64,000 nt of DNA from Candidatus Regiella endosymbiont of Tuberolachnus salignus. Its GTDB lineage: Bacteria > Pseudomonadota > Gammaproteobacteria > Enterobacterales > Enterobacteriaceae. Position 1 is the stretch's first letter, and the number at the start of each line of letters is the position of its first letter. The notes under the pieces were generated by a model, which did not search any database, was not told where the DNA came from, and saw nothing but the letters and a program-made list of their open reading frames with translations. Shown here piece after piece: positions 1 through 8,708 of the stretch. A program made the position numbers and the translations under genes. The stretch spans positions 2,497,436-2,561,435 of the forward strand of contig NZ_OZ026542.1 in assembly GCF_964020115.1 (NCBI RefSeq), written 5' to 3'.

Positions 1-432
1 TCCCCTCAATTAGATCTGTTACTACTCCACACGATATCTCTGGCGCAGTTGAATCAAATATACCAAGAGGGAGATGATATTATTCTGGCTGGCACGAACT
101 TAGATGCCAATATCGGTGACGTTGTGATCCGTATTAGCCATTTTATGCGTGATGCAGGTTACCGGCATATTGTTATCATGGATAAATTAGGCGATTTTTA
201 TCAATTAGACATTGATGAAGAGGGGGATCCTTACCTTGGCCAGATGCCGGCAACTCAGAGGATCCCCACTAATAAGGCAGAAAAACATGAAATGAATGGC
301 GAAAATATCGATAAACTGATAGCTGGCATGTCTTCATTCTTAGCCACTGAAACAAATGAAGTAAATTCAGGTGGAACAAAAAGCATTACTCATTCAACAA
401 ATGAGCATTTGTTTACTGCTCAACAAAATTAA
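1..432 (+). CDS. C-terminal part of an unknown protein, cut by the window edge
   Basis: The reading frame is open from the first base to the stop at 430-432, giving 143 residues, so the real start probably lies outside the window. The only internal start candidate is a TTG at 49, with no convincing ribosome binding site. The first two thirds look like a folded domain with alternating hydrophobic strands and acidic loops (around GYRHIVIMDKLGDFYQLDID). The last 50 residues are polar and low in complexity, rich in Asn, Thr, Ser and Glu. I do not recognise a family and see no signal peptide or membrane segment in the visible part. It lies downstream of fabF on the opposite strand, where pabC would be expected in E. 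coli, but it does not resemble PabC. A palindromic repeat begins just after its stop codon. Confidence 0.5.
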   Translation, partial: SPQLDLLLLHTISLAQLNQIYQEGDDIILAGTNLDANIGDVVIRISHFMRDAGYRHIVIMDKLGDFYQLDIDEEGDPYLGQMPATQRIPTNKAEKHEMNGENIDKLIAGMSSFLATETNEVNSGGTKSITHSTNEHLFTAQQN

Positions 433-438
433 TAAGTA

Positions 439-560
439 TACCGTTCGCCTTTGAAGTTGCCGCTAGGCGGCCAGGGAGTGAGACCGATGAGCGTAGACAT
501 ACTACGTGATTCGGCGAGCACCCGCAGCCAACAACGCGGCGGCTTCAAAGGCGAACGGTA
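439..560. repeat. Family A palindromic element, copy A1
   Basis: A 122-bp element whose ends are inverted repeats (taccgttcgcctttgaag on the left, its complement on the right), flanked on both sides by TA (437-438 and 561-562). The right part holds the motif cacccgcagccaacaacgcg shared by other A copies in this window. It separates the unknown gene from the 3' end of fabF and has no coding capacity. The TA duplication suggests a non-autonomous element mobilised by an IS630/Tc1-mariner-type transposase, which is inference. Confidence 0.85.
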
Positions 561-640
561 TAACAAGGTCTACAATGGAATGAAAACAGGCAAAACGCTC
601 AATTTACTAAAGTAAATGAGCATTTTAAGTGTATTTTTGA

Positions 641-1903
641 CTAAGATTCAGCCTCTAATTTACCAAAAATCAAAGAGCCATTAGTGCCACCAAAACCAAA
701 GGAATTACACAAACTGTATTTTAATTCCTCTATCTCTACCTTACGAGCTTCATGCGGGACAAAATCTAAATCACATTCTACATCTGGATTATGCAAATTA
801 ATGGTTGGCGGGATCATTTGGTCACACAACGCTAAAATAGAAAAGATAGACTCTATCGCCCCGGCTGCCCCTAACAGATGCCCGGTCATTGATTTTGTCG
901 AACTGATCGGTATTTTAATCGCCTTTTTGCCGAAAACCGCTTTCATCGCTTCCGTTTCTGCTTTATCACCCACCATAGTAGAGGTGCCATGCGCGTTAAT
1001 ATAACCGATTTGCGAGGGCTCGAGACCTGCATCACGCAATGCGTTTTGCATCGCTAACGCAGCACCTGTCCCCTTTTCCGGAGGTGCAGTCATATGGTAA
1101 GCGTCGCTGCTCATGCCAAAACCCATCACTTCGGCATAAATTTTCGCGCCCCGATTTTTTGCATGCTCATATTCTTCTAATACCAAGATACCGGCACCAT
1201 CACCCAAAACAAAACCATCACGATCTTTATCCCAAGGGCGACTGGCTGTTATCGGACTATCATTGCGCGTTGACAACGCGCGAGCAGCGCCAAAACCACC
1301 AATACCCAGCGGAGTACTGGCTTTTTCTGCGCCACCCGCAAACATCACATCAGCGTCGTTGTAAGCAATAATACGCGCTGCATGGCCAATATTGTGCACA
1401 CCTGACGTACAAGCGGTTGATATAGAAATGCTCGGCCCACGAAGGCTGTATTTAATACTTAAGTGACCTGTGATCATATTCACAATGGTTGAAGGCACAA
1501 AACTCGGGCTGATTTTTCGGGGCCCACAACTCATCAGAATACTATGATTTTTTTCAATAAAAGTTAAGCCACCAATACCAGAACCAATGGCGGCACCAAT
1601 ACGTACGCTATTCTCTTCAGTGACCTTAAGACCACAGTCCTCCATAGCTCGTATGCCAGCAGCAACGCCGTACTGTATAAAGGTATCCATTTTACGGGCA
1701 TCTTTTTTAGGCAAATCAAAATCTTCAGAATTAAAATCTTTTATTAAACCGGCAAATTTTGTGGTATAGGCACTGGTATCAAAATCTGTAATCAGGGATA
1801 TGCCGCTCTGACCTGCAAGCACATTTTTCCACGCACATTCAACGGTATTACCGACAGGAGATAACATGCCCAGTCCGGTTACAACCACTCGACGCTTAGA
1901 CAA
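641..1903 (-). CDS. fabF: 3-oxoacyl-ACP synthase II (KAS II)
   Basis: This cytoplasmic condensing enzyme extends acyl-ACP with malonyl-ACP in type II fatty acid synthesis. In enterobacteria it also converts palmitoleate to cis-vaccenate, which adjusts membrane fluidity. The 420-residue protein has the family-typical length. The catalytic triad is visible: Cys165 in STACTSG, His305 in NAHGTST and His342 in [10 protein letters not shown], with Lys337 next to the last. The glycine-rich [10 protein letters not shown] segment lies near the C-terminus. It is the last gene of the fabH-fabD-fabG-acpP-fabF series, 80 bp after acpP, probably as part of one operon. In E. coli pabC follows; here it is missing and a family A repeat lies about 80 bp beyond the stop codon. 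Identification is secure. Confidence 0.97.
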   Translation of the reverse strand: MSKRRVVVTGLGMLSPVGNTVECAWKNVLAGQSGISLITDFDTSAYTTKFAGLIKDFNSEDFDLPKKDARKMDTFIQYGVAAGIRAMEDCGLKVTEENSVRIGAAIGSGIGGLTFIEKNHSILMSCGPRKISPSFVPSTIVNMITGHLSIKYSLRGPSISISTACTSGVHNIGHAARIIAYNDADVMFAGGAEKASTPLGIGGFGAARALSTRNDSPITASRPWDKDRDGFVLGDGAGILVLEEYEHAKNRGAKIYAEVMGFGMSSDAYHMTAPPEKGTGAALAMQNALRDAGLEPSQIGYINAHGTSTMVGDKAETEAMKAVFGKKAIKIPISSTKSMTGHLLGAAGAIESIFSILALCDQMIPPTINLHNPDVECDLDFVPHEARKVEIEELKYSLCNSFGFGGTNGSLIFGKLEAES

Positions 1904-1983
1904 GGCTGTCCTCCAAAATTAAGGAAGTTAAAGGTTGATGTTATAAAACTTAGGCGGTCGAATGACCGCCTAGATATGTTCGT

Positions 1984-2220
1984 TTACAGTTGGTGAGACG
2001 TAATATAATCAATCGCGGCTTGCACAGTAGTTATTTTTTCTGCTTCTTCATCTGGAATTTCAGTCTCAAATTCTTCTTCCAGAGCCATTACTAATTCGAC
2101 AGTGTCCAGAGAATCAGCGCCAAGATCTTCCACGAAAGAAGCATGATTTACCACTTCTCCTTCCCTAACACCCAGTTGTTCAACGATGATTTTCTTAACA
2201 CGTTCTTCGATAGCACTCAT
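1984..2220 (-). CDS. acpP: Acyl carrier protein
   Basis: A 78-residue acidic protein that carries growing acyl chains on a phosphopantetheine arm and hands them to fatty-acid, lipid A and phospholipid enzymes. The attachment serine is Ser37 in the conserved [18 protein letters not shown] region. Size and sequence match enterobacterial AcpP almost throughout. It lies between fabG (154 bp upstream) and fabF (80 bp downstream) on the same strand, the usual enterobacterial order. The relatively long AT-rich spacer from fabG may hold an extra promoter, as acpP normally needs much higher expression than its neighbours, but I cannot pick out a clear one. Confidence 0.97.
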   Translation of the reverse strand: MSAIEERVKKIIVEQLGVREGEVVNHASFVEDLGADSLDTVELVMALEEEFETEIPDEEAEKITTVQAAIDYITSHQL

Positions 2221-2374
2221 GTTCTTAAATTTCCTATCAAAACTCGCTTATGCGATGGATTTCGTAGTTTATAAAATGTTGAAAAAGATGCAACTAAATC
2301 TCGGCTATTCAAACCATTATTCTACCTTATTATGTGAGTTTCATCCCAAATAACGCGAATAATTTTCACCTGAT

Positions 2375-3109
2375 TTAGCTCATGTACATGCCGCCATTAA
2401 CATGTAAGGTTTCACCAGAAATATAACTTGCTTCTTCTGATGCCAAAAATGCAACAGCGCTGGCAATTTCTTCAACTTTCCCAAGCTGACCAGCAGGAAT
2501 TTGCTCTAAAATGCCTGCACGTTGCTCAGATGTCAATTTTTTGGTCATATCGGTTTCGATAAAACCCGGTGCGACCACGTTAACCGTAATACCACGTGAA
2601 GCCACTTCACGTGCTAACGACTTACTGAAACCAATAATACCCGCTTTAGTAGCCGCATAGCTAGCCTGTCCCGCATTACCAGTACAACCCACCACCGAAC
2701 CAATAGTGATAATACGACCAAAACGTTTTTTCATCATATTATGCAGTACCGCTTTTGATAAGCGAAATACGGAAGTCAAATTAGTTTCTAAAATATTACA
2801 CCAGTCGTCATCTTTCATGCGCAGCAACAAGCTGTCACAGGTAATGCCTGCATTATTCACCAATATATCAATTGATTTATATTCAGCAATAACCTCTTCC
2901 ACGAATTTATTGATCGACACACAATCACTAATATTCAATACAAAACCTTTACCTTTATCTATCAGGTAATCATTTATCTTTTTCACCCCCTCTTCACTGG
3001 TTGCAGTACCAATAACCGTGGCACCACGTTCAGCCAATAACTTTGCTATGCCCTGACCTATACCACGGCTGGCACCCGTTACCAAGGCAATTTTTCCTCC
3101 AAAGCTCAT
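2375..3109 (-). CDS. fabG: 3-oxoacyl-ACP reductase
   Basis: An NADPH-dependent short-chain dehydrogenase that reduces 3-oxoacyl-ACP to 3-hydroxyacyl-ACP in fatty-acid elongation. The 244 residues match the family length exactly. The Rossmann motif TGASRGIG is at residues 11-18 and NNAG at 85-88. The catalytic residues Ser138, Tyr151 and Lys155 (YAATK) are all present, and the C-terminal ISGETLHVNGGMYMS is canonical. It starts 16 bp after the fabD stop codon in the same direction, which indicates one transcript. No anomaly was seen. Confidence 0.97.
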   Translation of the reverse strand: MSFGGKIALVTGASRGIGQGIAKLLAERGATVIGTATSEEGVKKINDYLIDKGKGFVLNISDCVSINKFVEEVIAEYKSIDILVNNAGITCDSLLLRMKDDDWCNILETNLTSVFRLSKAVLHNMMKKRFGRIITIGSVVGCTGNAGQASYAATKAGIIGFSKSLAREVASRGITVNVVAPGFIETDMTKKLTSEQRAGILEQIPAGQLGKVEEIASAVAFLASEEASYISGETLHVNGGMYMS

Positions 3110-3125
3110 GTCATCCTCTTTCTAA

Positions 3126-4067
3126 TTAATGTTTTAACGCAGATACCAACGAGGCAACATCATTGACTGATTCTGTCACCAATCTAGTAACAATACGTTT
3201 GCTCAAACCACTCAAAACACTACCTGGCCCCATTTCTAGCAAACGTTCAACACCTTGTTTTTCAATATATTTAACAGACTCTACCCAACGAACCGGACTA
3301 TAAATTTGACGTACCAAAGCGTTACGAATAACCGTCGGTGATCTTTCTACCCGAACATCTACATTATTTACCACTGAATAATGAGGTGGATTGAAGGTGA
3401 CTTTCTCAAGCGCAACAGCCATTTTGTCTGCAGCAGGTTTCATTAGTATGCAGTGAGAAGGAACACTAATGGGTAAGGATAACACGCGCTTTGCACCCGC
3501 CTGTTTACAGGCAAGCTCTGCTCTCGCTACCGCTGCTTTGTTGCCAGCGATAACCACTTGATTGGCTGAGTTAAAATTAACCGGTGATACTACCTGCCCT
3601 TGCGCTGATGCGGCACAAACTTGCTCAACGGTATCATTATCTAAACCAATAATGGCAGACATGGCACCAGTGCCTACAGGTACCGCTTCTTGCATCAATT
3701 TACCACGCAGTTCAACCAAGCTGATAGCTTGTTTAAAATTTAACACTCCCGCGCAAACTAAAGCAGAGTATTCACCTAAACTGTGACCCGCCATGATAAT
3801 AGGATGATTCACTTTATGCTGTTCTCGTAGCGCATTCCAAAGCCGCCAAATAGCCACCGAGGCAGCAAGCAATGCAGGCTGGGTGTGCCAAGTTTTATTT
3901 AACTCTTCTATCGACCCTTGTTGCACTAATTGCCACAAATCGTAACCTAATACCGATGAGGCTTCATTGAATGTTTCTTTAACAAGTGGAAATTGAGCCG
4001 CTAGCTCCGCTAACATCCCCACTGCCTGAGAGCCTTGTCCTGGAAAAACTATCGCGAATTTTGACAT
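3126..4067 (-). CDS. fabD: Malonyl-CoA:ACP transacylase
   Basis: Transfers malonyl groups from malonyl-CoA to ACP, supplying the two-carbon donor for all elongation cycles. The 313-residue protein begins with the family signature FPGQGSQ. The nucleophile Ser96 is in AGHSLGEYS and the catalytic His205 is in VPSHCILM. The length is slightly above the E. coli protein (309). It lies between fabH and fabG with short spacers (22 and 16 bp), consistent with co-transcription. Identification is secure. Confidence 0.97.
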   Translation of the reverse strand: MSKFAIVFPGQGSQAVGMLAELAAQFPLVKETFNEASSVLGYDLWQLVQQGSIEELNKTWHTQPALLAASVAIWRLWNALREQHKVNHPIIMAGHSLGEYSALVCAGVLNFKQAISLVELRGKLMQEAVPVGTGAMSAIIGLDNDTVEQVCAASAQGQVVSPVNFNSANQVVIAGNKAAVARAELACKQAGAKRVLSLPISVPSHCILMKPAADKMAVALEKVTFNPPHYSVVNNVDVRVERSPTVIRNALVRQIYSPVRWVESVKYIEKQGVERLLEMGPGSVLSGLSKRIVTRLVTESVNDVASLVSALKH

Positions 4068-4089
4068 TGCTATTCACCTGTTTTGTAAA

Positions 4090-5082
4090 TCAAAAACGAA
4101 TCAACGCTGAACCCCAGGTAAGGCCACCACCAAAGGCTTCCAGCAGTAACAGTTGCCCGCGTTGAATCCGTCCGTCACGCACTGCTGCATCTAACGCAGA
4201 AGGCACCGACGCGGCAGAAGTGTTACCATGCTGATCTAAGGTGATCACCACTTTTTTCATGTCCATTTTTAATTTTTCAGCCGTTGCTTTAATAATACGT
4301 AAGTTAGCTTGATGAGGTATCAACCAATCTAGTTGGCTATGACAGATATCATTCGCCTTTAGCGTTTCATCGATAATCTTCGCTAATTCATTAACTGCAA
4401 TTTTAAACACCTCACACCCTTTCATAGTGAGATAGGCGGGCTGATCTTGAGAATGCTGATGAGGCAGTGCCAATAGATTCCCAGAGCGACCATCGGCATG
4501 CAAATGTGTTGAAAGAATATCGGATGGTAGGGTGCGATCAATATCAGAGCCTGTTGATGCGCTTAACACCACCGCTCCGGCACCATCACCAAATAAAATG
4601 ACTGTGCCACGATCTTGTTCATCAAGCATACGGCTAAGGGCATCAGAACCAATCACCAAAGCATTTTTTACCGTACCACTTTTGATAAATTTATCAGCAA
4701 CACTGAGAGCATAAATGAAGCCAGAGCAGGCCGCTGCTAGATCAAAAGAAATAGCATCTTTAATTCCTAACATTTGCTGTATTTGGCAGGCTGAGCTCGG
4801 AAAAGCGTGACTCGAAGAAGTCGTAGCGACAATAATTAAACCAATGTCATTTTCATCGAATTTTTTGGGTTTTCGTACTTTTTGTGCCATCTCTAATGCT
4901 TTTTTGGCAGCATGGCACCCCATGCTAGCCACGGTTTCATGAGCTTTGGCTATCCGTCTTTCCTTTATACCAGTACGAGTCACAATCCAATCGTTGGTGG
5001 TATCCACCATCTTTTCTAAGTCCGCATTACTGCGTACTTCTGCGGGCAGATAACTCCCCGTCCCGAGAATCTTAGTGTTCAT
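4090..5082 (-). CDS. fabH: 3-oxoacyl-ACP synthase III (KAS III)
   Basis: Catalyses the first condensation of fatty-acid synthesis, acetyl-CoA with malonyl-ACP. The 330-residue protein carries Cys119 in AAACSG, the His of IPHQANLRI and the Asn of HGNTSAAS, the three catalytic residues of the family. It is about a dozen residues longer than the E. coli enzyme. Part of the difference is a basic stretch ([10 protein letters not shown], about 70-79) before the strand leading to the active site; it is an unverified insertion and may be surface-exposed. The gene now heads the fab cluster on this strand: upstream, where plsX would be, lie only two mobile repeats. Confidence 0.95.
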   Translation of the reverse strand: MNTKILGTGSYLPAEVRSNADLEKMVDTTNDWIVTRTGIKERRIAKAHETVASMGCHAAKKALEMAQKVRKPKKFDENDIGLIIVATTSSSHAFPSSACQIQQMLGIKDAISFDLAAACSGFIYALSVADKFIKSGTVKNALVIGSDALSRMLDEQDRGTVILFGDGAGAVVLSASTGSDIDRTLPSDILSTHLHADGRSGNLLALPHQHSQDQPAYLTMKGCEVFKIAVNELAKIIDETLKANDICHSQLDWLIPHQANLRIIKATAEKLKMDMKKVVITLDQHGNTSAASVPSALDAAVRDGRIQRGQLLLLEAFGGGLTWGSALIRF

Positions 5083-5106
5083 TTTATTATCGGCTACCCT
5101 TTATTA

Positions 5107-5245
5107 GACCTCTTTCCAAACCTACTAGGTGACGCGGATCCTGCGTTGCCCGGTGCTCGCAATCCTCATGTACTTATGGCAATGAAGGTTGCTGTGCGCC
5201 GGACGCCTTGACTTCGCATAACGAACTACGGTTTGGAAAGAGGTC
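5107..5245. repeat. Family C palindromic element, copy C1
   Basis: A 139-bp element with terminal inverted repeats gacctctttccaaac / gtttggaaagaggtc, flanked by TA on each side (5105-5106 and 5246-5247). Related copies lie at 7980 and 26917. It occupies the fabH-rpmF gap where plsX is expected. No coding capacity. Confidence 0.85.
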
Positions 5246-5292
5246 TATTGTCACACTTTACTATCATAAAAAATCGGCAAAGGCATGCTTTA

Positions 5293-5416
5293 TACCCTTC
5301 GCCTTTGAAGCTACCGCGTTGTTGGCTGCGGTGTTCACCCGAATCACGTAGTATGTCTACGCTGATCCGGTCTCACCCCTCTGGCCGCCTAGCGGCAACT
5401 TGAAGGGCTGTGGGTA
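5293..5416. repeat. Family A palindromic element, copy A2
   Basis: A 124-bp element starting tacccttcgcctttgaag and ending with a degraded inverted copy ending gggta, flanked by TA (5291-5292, 5417-5418). It lies in the opposite orientation to A1, since the ccgctaggcggc-type block is on its right. Together with C1 it accounts for most of the 477-bp fabH-rpmF spacer. I see no gene in that spacer. Confidence 0.8.
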
Positions 5417-5559
5417 TAACAGCGATAGGTTTTGCCATTAGCAACAACTTGAGTTGTGAATTAAATAGCTACCCCTGCAAGCAGTCTCATAAAAATAAAA
5501 ACGCTGACCTTATGCCAACGCTCTATTCTATTCCATTTAATATTTGATTTTTTTAGTCT

Positions 5560-5826
5560 TCACGATGCGACATCTTTTGCTAGGCACTTTTTCTTCGCTG
5601 CATCCACTCTAATTGCTAGCGTTTCAACCACTGATTTTTTGGTCGATAAGTGTACTGTTGGAAAAATAACCTTTCTACCACGGTAATATCCTTCCTTTGT
5701 CACATGGTGGCGTAGGTGAATTTCATCGGAGGTTTGATCTTTAGAAAGCGTGCCAACAGTCAAAGCGTCATGTGAACGACGCATACCACGTTTAGAACGA
5801 GTGGGTTTATTTTGTTGTACGGCCAT
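5560..5826 (-). CDS. rpmF: Ribosomal protein L32 with a C-terminal extension
   Basis: The first 55 residues are a clear L32 of the large ribosomal subunit: [20 protein letters not shown] at the start and [18 protein letters not shown] at the end of the domain. E. coli L32 stops two residues later at 57. Here the frame runs on for about 33 more residues to give 88. The tail is Lys- and Val-rich and ends [12 protein letters not shown]. It contains a TLAI-V-A stretch that could be a remnant of the plsX start (TLALD-MGG in the family), suggesting that the rpmF stop was lost and deleted plsX sequence was captured; that is inference. The upstream yceD ends 2 bp before the start codon, so the two are certainly co-transcribed. 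Confidence 0.9.
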   Translation of the reverse strand: MAVQQNKPTRSKRGMRRSHDALTVGTLSKDQTSDEIHLRHHVTKEGYYRGRKVIFPTVHLSTKKSVVETLAIRVDAAKKKCLAKDVAS

Positions 5827-5828
5827 GG

Positions 5829-6374
5829 TTACTCCTTAATTTTTTTCTTTAAATTTTTTAATACAGCAAATGGATTAGCGTGGTTTGTCTCTTCAGGTAG
5901 TTCACCAAATATCATTTCCGTGGCAGAGACATCACAGTGTTTAGATTCATGCATAGGTACTATCGGCAGTGAAAGAATAATTTCATCTTCAATCATTGCC
6001 AGTAAATCCACTTCACCCAATTCATTAACATCAATAGGCTCGTACGCCGCCGGTAATGTTGTAATCCATTCATCACTACCCTGCTTCTTATTAACGATAG
6101 GACTGAAGCAGTAGCTGGTACGAATATAATGAGGCAAGGTGCCCCCACAACGCTGACATAGCAATGTTACGTTAACCCCAACATTACCCGTAATAACCGC
6201 TAACCCTTGATCATCAAGCGCAAACGATAAAGAAACATCAACATGACTATCTAAACTCACCACAGCCTCAGCAACACGGGTTAACTGCTCGGCAAAATAG
6301 ACGCCAACATAATCTAAACGCTTTTGAGCACTACGAAGTACATTAACTGTCGGAGGTAATTTTACATTTTGCAT
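5829..6374 (-). CDS. yceD: YceD, DUF177 protein linked to 23S rRNA accumulation
   Basis: A 181-residue protein of the DUF177/YceD family, encoded next to rpmF throughout bacteria and associated with 23S rRNA metabolism. Recognisable features are the start [16 protein letters not shown], the CQRCGG pair of cysteines, the acidic block [20 protein letters not shown] and the end [23 protein letters not shown] place the start at the ATG at 6374, which aligns with the E. coli start. An 18-codon upstream extension in the same frame runs toward a mobile-element remnant and is not family sequence. It is two bases from rpmF, indicating tight coupling. The usual upstream neighbour yceF is absent. Confidence 0.93.
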   Translation of the reverse strand: MQNVKLPPTVNVLRSAQKRLDYVGVYFAEQLTRVAEAVVSLDSHVDVSLSFALDDQGLAVITGNVGVNVTLLCQRCGGTLPHYIRTSYCFSPIVNKKQGSDEWITTLPAAYEPIDVNELGEVDLLAMIEDEIILSLPIVPMHESKHCDVSATEMIFGELPEETNHANPFAVLKNLKKKIKE

Positions 6375-6455
6375 AAGATCGCCATAGTGACTGCTCCCCG
6401 TCCTATTGGGCGAGGCTTCCCACTTCACAGACCGCCACTTGTGTATGACAAGTCC

Positions 6456-6562
6456 AGAGCCTATTCGAAATCTCTTGTTTTGTACAAAAAAGACAACTGC
6501 GCTTTTTCACTCGTTTTTTCCTTGTCTAAGCGCAGCTCAAAGCAGATTTCGAATAAGCTCTT
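6456..6562. repeat. Family B element, copy B1, inside the family F element
   Basis: A 107-bp sequence bounded by agagcctattcgaaatct and its inverted partner agatttcgaataagctct. The interior carries the gcgctttttcactcg stretch seen in other B copies. It interrupts the left half of the family F element. Confidence 0.7.
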
Positions 6563-6744
6563 ACTCGGCCTCCATGGGCAGAAACGACGAGATCCGCCGC
6601 CTGTAATTCAAATATGCTTTGCTGCCTGATATTCAGTGTGGCGTTAAGCATGCCCTGCTACTGATTGCCGTCATAGCTATGACGAAGTTTTCGCTGCTAG
6701 CCGCGCATTCTAACACCAGGTTAGCTGGAAAACCATGCCTTATA

Positions 6745-6862
6745 TACCCTTCGCCTTTGAAGCCACCGCGTTGTTGGCTGTGAGTGCTCGCCCTCATGGT
6801 ATATCTACGCTCATCGGTCGGTCGCTCTGGCAGCCGAAGGCAACTTCTAAAGGCGAAGGGTA
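6745..6862. repeat. Family A element, copy A3, inserted in the family F element
   Basis: A 118-bp element with tacccttcgcctttgaag / ctaaaggcgaagggta ends and TA on each side (6743-6744, 6863-6864). The family F copy at 40279-40546 provides the related empty site: ccttatatcc at 40499-40508 against ccttata[element]tatccc here. This identifies the boundaries and the TA duplication. Confidence 0.9.
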
Positions 6863-6913
6863 TATCCCTGGCTCTAAAAGCCGAGATTTTACGGCATACC
6901 GGATAATTTAAAG

Positions 6914-7873
6914 TCAAAGAAAAGGGTTTTTTTTACGTAAAATTTGCAGGCAATGACGTAATTGATCATCCAAAGGTGCTTCGATACATAAAGTTCCTCC
7001 CAACGGATGTTGACAGCATAATGTCGCCGCATGCAAAAATAAGCGATTGAGGCCAGTATTTTGCAGATGACGATCAAATTCTCGATCACCATAACGGTTA
7101 TCAAAAGCAATCGGATGACCTCTATGCAAAGTATGTACACGGATCTGATGTGTCCTGCCGGTTATCGGACTCGCTTTCAGCAAAGTGGCATGTTCAAAAC
7201 GCTCTTCAACCTTAAAGTGTGTTTCTGATACTTTACCTTCACTGCTAACTTTCACCACTCGGCCACCATTTTGTAGCACATTTTTCAATAAAGGTGCCTG
7301 TACTTTTTTACAGCTAGATGGCCAATGACCTTTTACCAATGCTAAATAATCTTTTTGTATTTTTTTAAGACGTAATTGTTCGTGTAATGCGCGCAAAGCA
7401 GAGCGTTTTTTGGCGATCAACAATACACCTGACGTATCACGATCTAAACGGTGTACCAACTCTAAAAAACGGGCTTCAGGCCGTAGCGCTCGTAATGCTT
7501 CTATTACGCCAAAATCCACCCCACTTCCACCATGCACTGCGATTCCAAAAGGTTTATTCAATATCAACAAAGCATCATCTTCAAACAAAATACGGGCGGC
7601 GAGTGATGAAATTTTATTCAGTTTTACCGAGAGTGTTCTGGTTTCACGTTCGGCCACTCGCACCGGTGGGATACGTATTCGATCACCATTCTGTAATTTA
7701 TATTCTGGTTTAATTCTCCCTTTGTTAACGCGCACTTCTCCTTTTCGTACAATGCGATAAATCATACTTTTCGGCACACCTTTTAATCTGGCGAGCAAAA
7801 AGTTATCAATCCGTTGATCAACGTCATCGGCAGCAATGTCGATTAATTGTACTGATGGATTATCCGTTTTCAT
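6914..7873 (-). CDS. rluC: 23S rRNA pseudouridine(955/2504/2580) synthase
   Basis: Isomerises three uridines of 23S rRNA to pseudouridine during large-subunit assembly. With the ATG at 7873 the protein has 319 residues, the same as E. coli RluC. An in-frame upstream start adds eight unrelated residues and is rejected. An N-terminal S4-type RNA-binding domain (about 20-80, with VPKSMIYRIVRKGEVRVNKG) is followed by the synthase domain. The catalytic aspartate is in HRLDRDTSG, and the TGRTHQIRVH motif is intact. Placement divergent from rne is the E. coli arrangement. A few bases after its stop begins the remnant element that replaces yceF. Confidence 0.96.
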   Translation of the reverse strand: MKTDNPSVQLIDIAADDVDQRIDNFLLARLKGVPKSMIYRIVRKGEVRVNKGRIKPEYKLQNGDRIRIPPVRVAERETRTLSVKLNKISSLAARILFEDDALLILNKPFGIAVHGGSGVDFGVIEALRALRPEARFLELVHRLDRDTSGVLLIAKKRSALRALHEQLRLKKIQKDYLALVKGHWPSSCKKVQAPLLKNVLQNGGRVVKVSSEGKVSETHFKVEERFEHATLLKASPITGRTHQIRVHTLHRGHPIAFDNRYGDREFDRHLQNTGLNRLFLHAATLCCQHPLGGTLCIEAPLDDQLRHCLQILRKKNPFL

Positions 7874-7979
7874 AATTAGTAATCCTAAATATACCAAGTA
7901 ATTAGCGACACTCCTTTTTCTGTGCTTAACTACTAAATTGTCGATTAAAAATACGTTTATACGCTATTTTTATTTAATA

Positions 7980-8112
7980 GACCTCTTTCCAAACCGTAGT
8001 TCGTTATGCGAAGTCAAGGCGCACGGCAACCGGAGTGTACATGAAGTACATGAGGATTGCGCGCTCTGGGCAACACAGGATCCGCGTCACGGAGCAGGTT
8101 TGGAAAGAGGTC
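7980..8112. repeat. Family C element, copy C2
   Basis: A 133-bp element with gacctctttccaaac / gtttggaaagaggtc ends, flanked by TA (7978-7979, 8113-8114). It lies between the divergent rluC and rne genes, so it may separate or carry promoters. Confidence 0.85.
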
Positions 8113-8140
8113 TAGTTTAACAATTAATGATTACTAACTA

Positions 8141-8328
8141 TACCCAATGAATTTCAAGTTACGGCAAGGCGGCAATCAATCGCATCCCAGGAGTGTATCC
8201 CCTTCGTCTTTGAAGTTGCCGCTAGGCGGCCAAGGCGACCGACCGATGAGCGTACGTAGACATACCATGAAGGCGAACACCCGCAGCCAACAACGCGGCG
8301 GCTTCAAAGGCGAAGGGGATAAAGGGTA
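8141..8328. repeat. Family E element, copy E1, interrupted by A4
   Basis: Begins tacccaatgaatttcaagtt, followed by acggcaaggcggcaatcaat, the left half of the family seen intact at 22013-22120 and 51391-51516. A family A element interrupts it at 8198, and only a short end (gggta) follows. The rest of the right half is lost. Confidence 0.65.
8198..8319. repeat. Family A element, copy A4, inside family E
   Basis: A 122-bp element from tccccttcgtctttgaag to ggcttcaaaggcgaagggga, flanked by TA (8196-8197, 8320-8321). It is inserted into the family E copy, giving another nested pair. Confidence 0.8.
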
Positions 8329-8349
8329 TAGGATGCGGTTAACATAATC

Positions 8350-8708
8350 TTTGCTTAGAGCAGCAAAGTCACCTTGCTATATCACTATCAGCAATGAAAT
8401 AATGAAGTTTGCCTGATCATACAAAAACGCAGCAATGGCATAAGACGTAGTGTGAAATCAAGCGATGAGCGGGCTGCGGGGAGCCACCAAATCCGGAAAA
8501 TTAATTTATTAAAGCGAGCCTATACTTAAAGGCGCTATTTTTCAAAAGGAAGAGTAGGTCTATCGAGATAATAGCCCTAAATTTAGGTAGACGTCATAGT
8601 CAAGTTAGCAGTGCCGTTAAAAGACCTTGTTTGCTCTGTTTATTCGGCCATGAAAGGTTATTTCTCCGCAGTTTTAATGCCAATATAAAAAAGAACGAGT
8701 AAGTCAAG
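8350..8708 (+). promoter_or_regulatory. Upstream region and probable long 5' UTR of rne
   Basis: About 360 bp without a gene separate the repeats from rne. In E. coli, rne has a leader of about 360 nt through which RNase E controls its own mRNA, and a leader of similar length fits here. The last part (gttatttctccgcagtttta, then the weak ribosome site cgagtaag before the ATG) looks leader-like. Structure and promoter were not verified. Confidence 0.45.

Larger units (their letters stand above)
6388..6906. mobile_element. Family F element (IS200/IS605-like remnant) interrupted by two other repeats
   Basis: The ends resemble those of the uninterrupted copy at 40279-40546. The left end has a short hairpin of the ctccccg..gggcgagg type (6393-6413). 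The right end has a hairpin of the ctggctc..agccgag type followed by tttacggcataccggataa. The central segment attgccgtcatagctatg (about 6663-6681) is also shared. Two shorter elements (B1 and A3) lie inside it. Imperfect hairpin ends and the absence of an obvious target duplication suggest an IS200/IS605-derived non-autonomous element. This fills the yceD-rluC gap; the short ORFs inside are not credible genes. Confidence 0.6.

Noticed and set aside
6633-6917. Open reading frame of 94 codons on the minus strand between yceD and rluC
   Set aside because: It is entirely within repeats F and A3; part of its sequence is simply the translated inverted repeat.
8147-8347. Open frame of 66 codons upstream of rne
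   Set aside because: It lies wholly in nested repeats E1 and A4.
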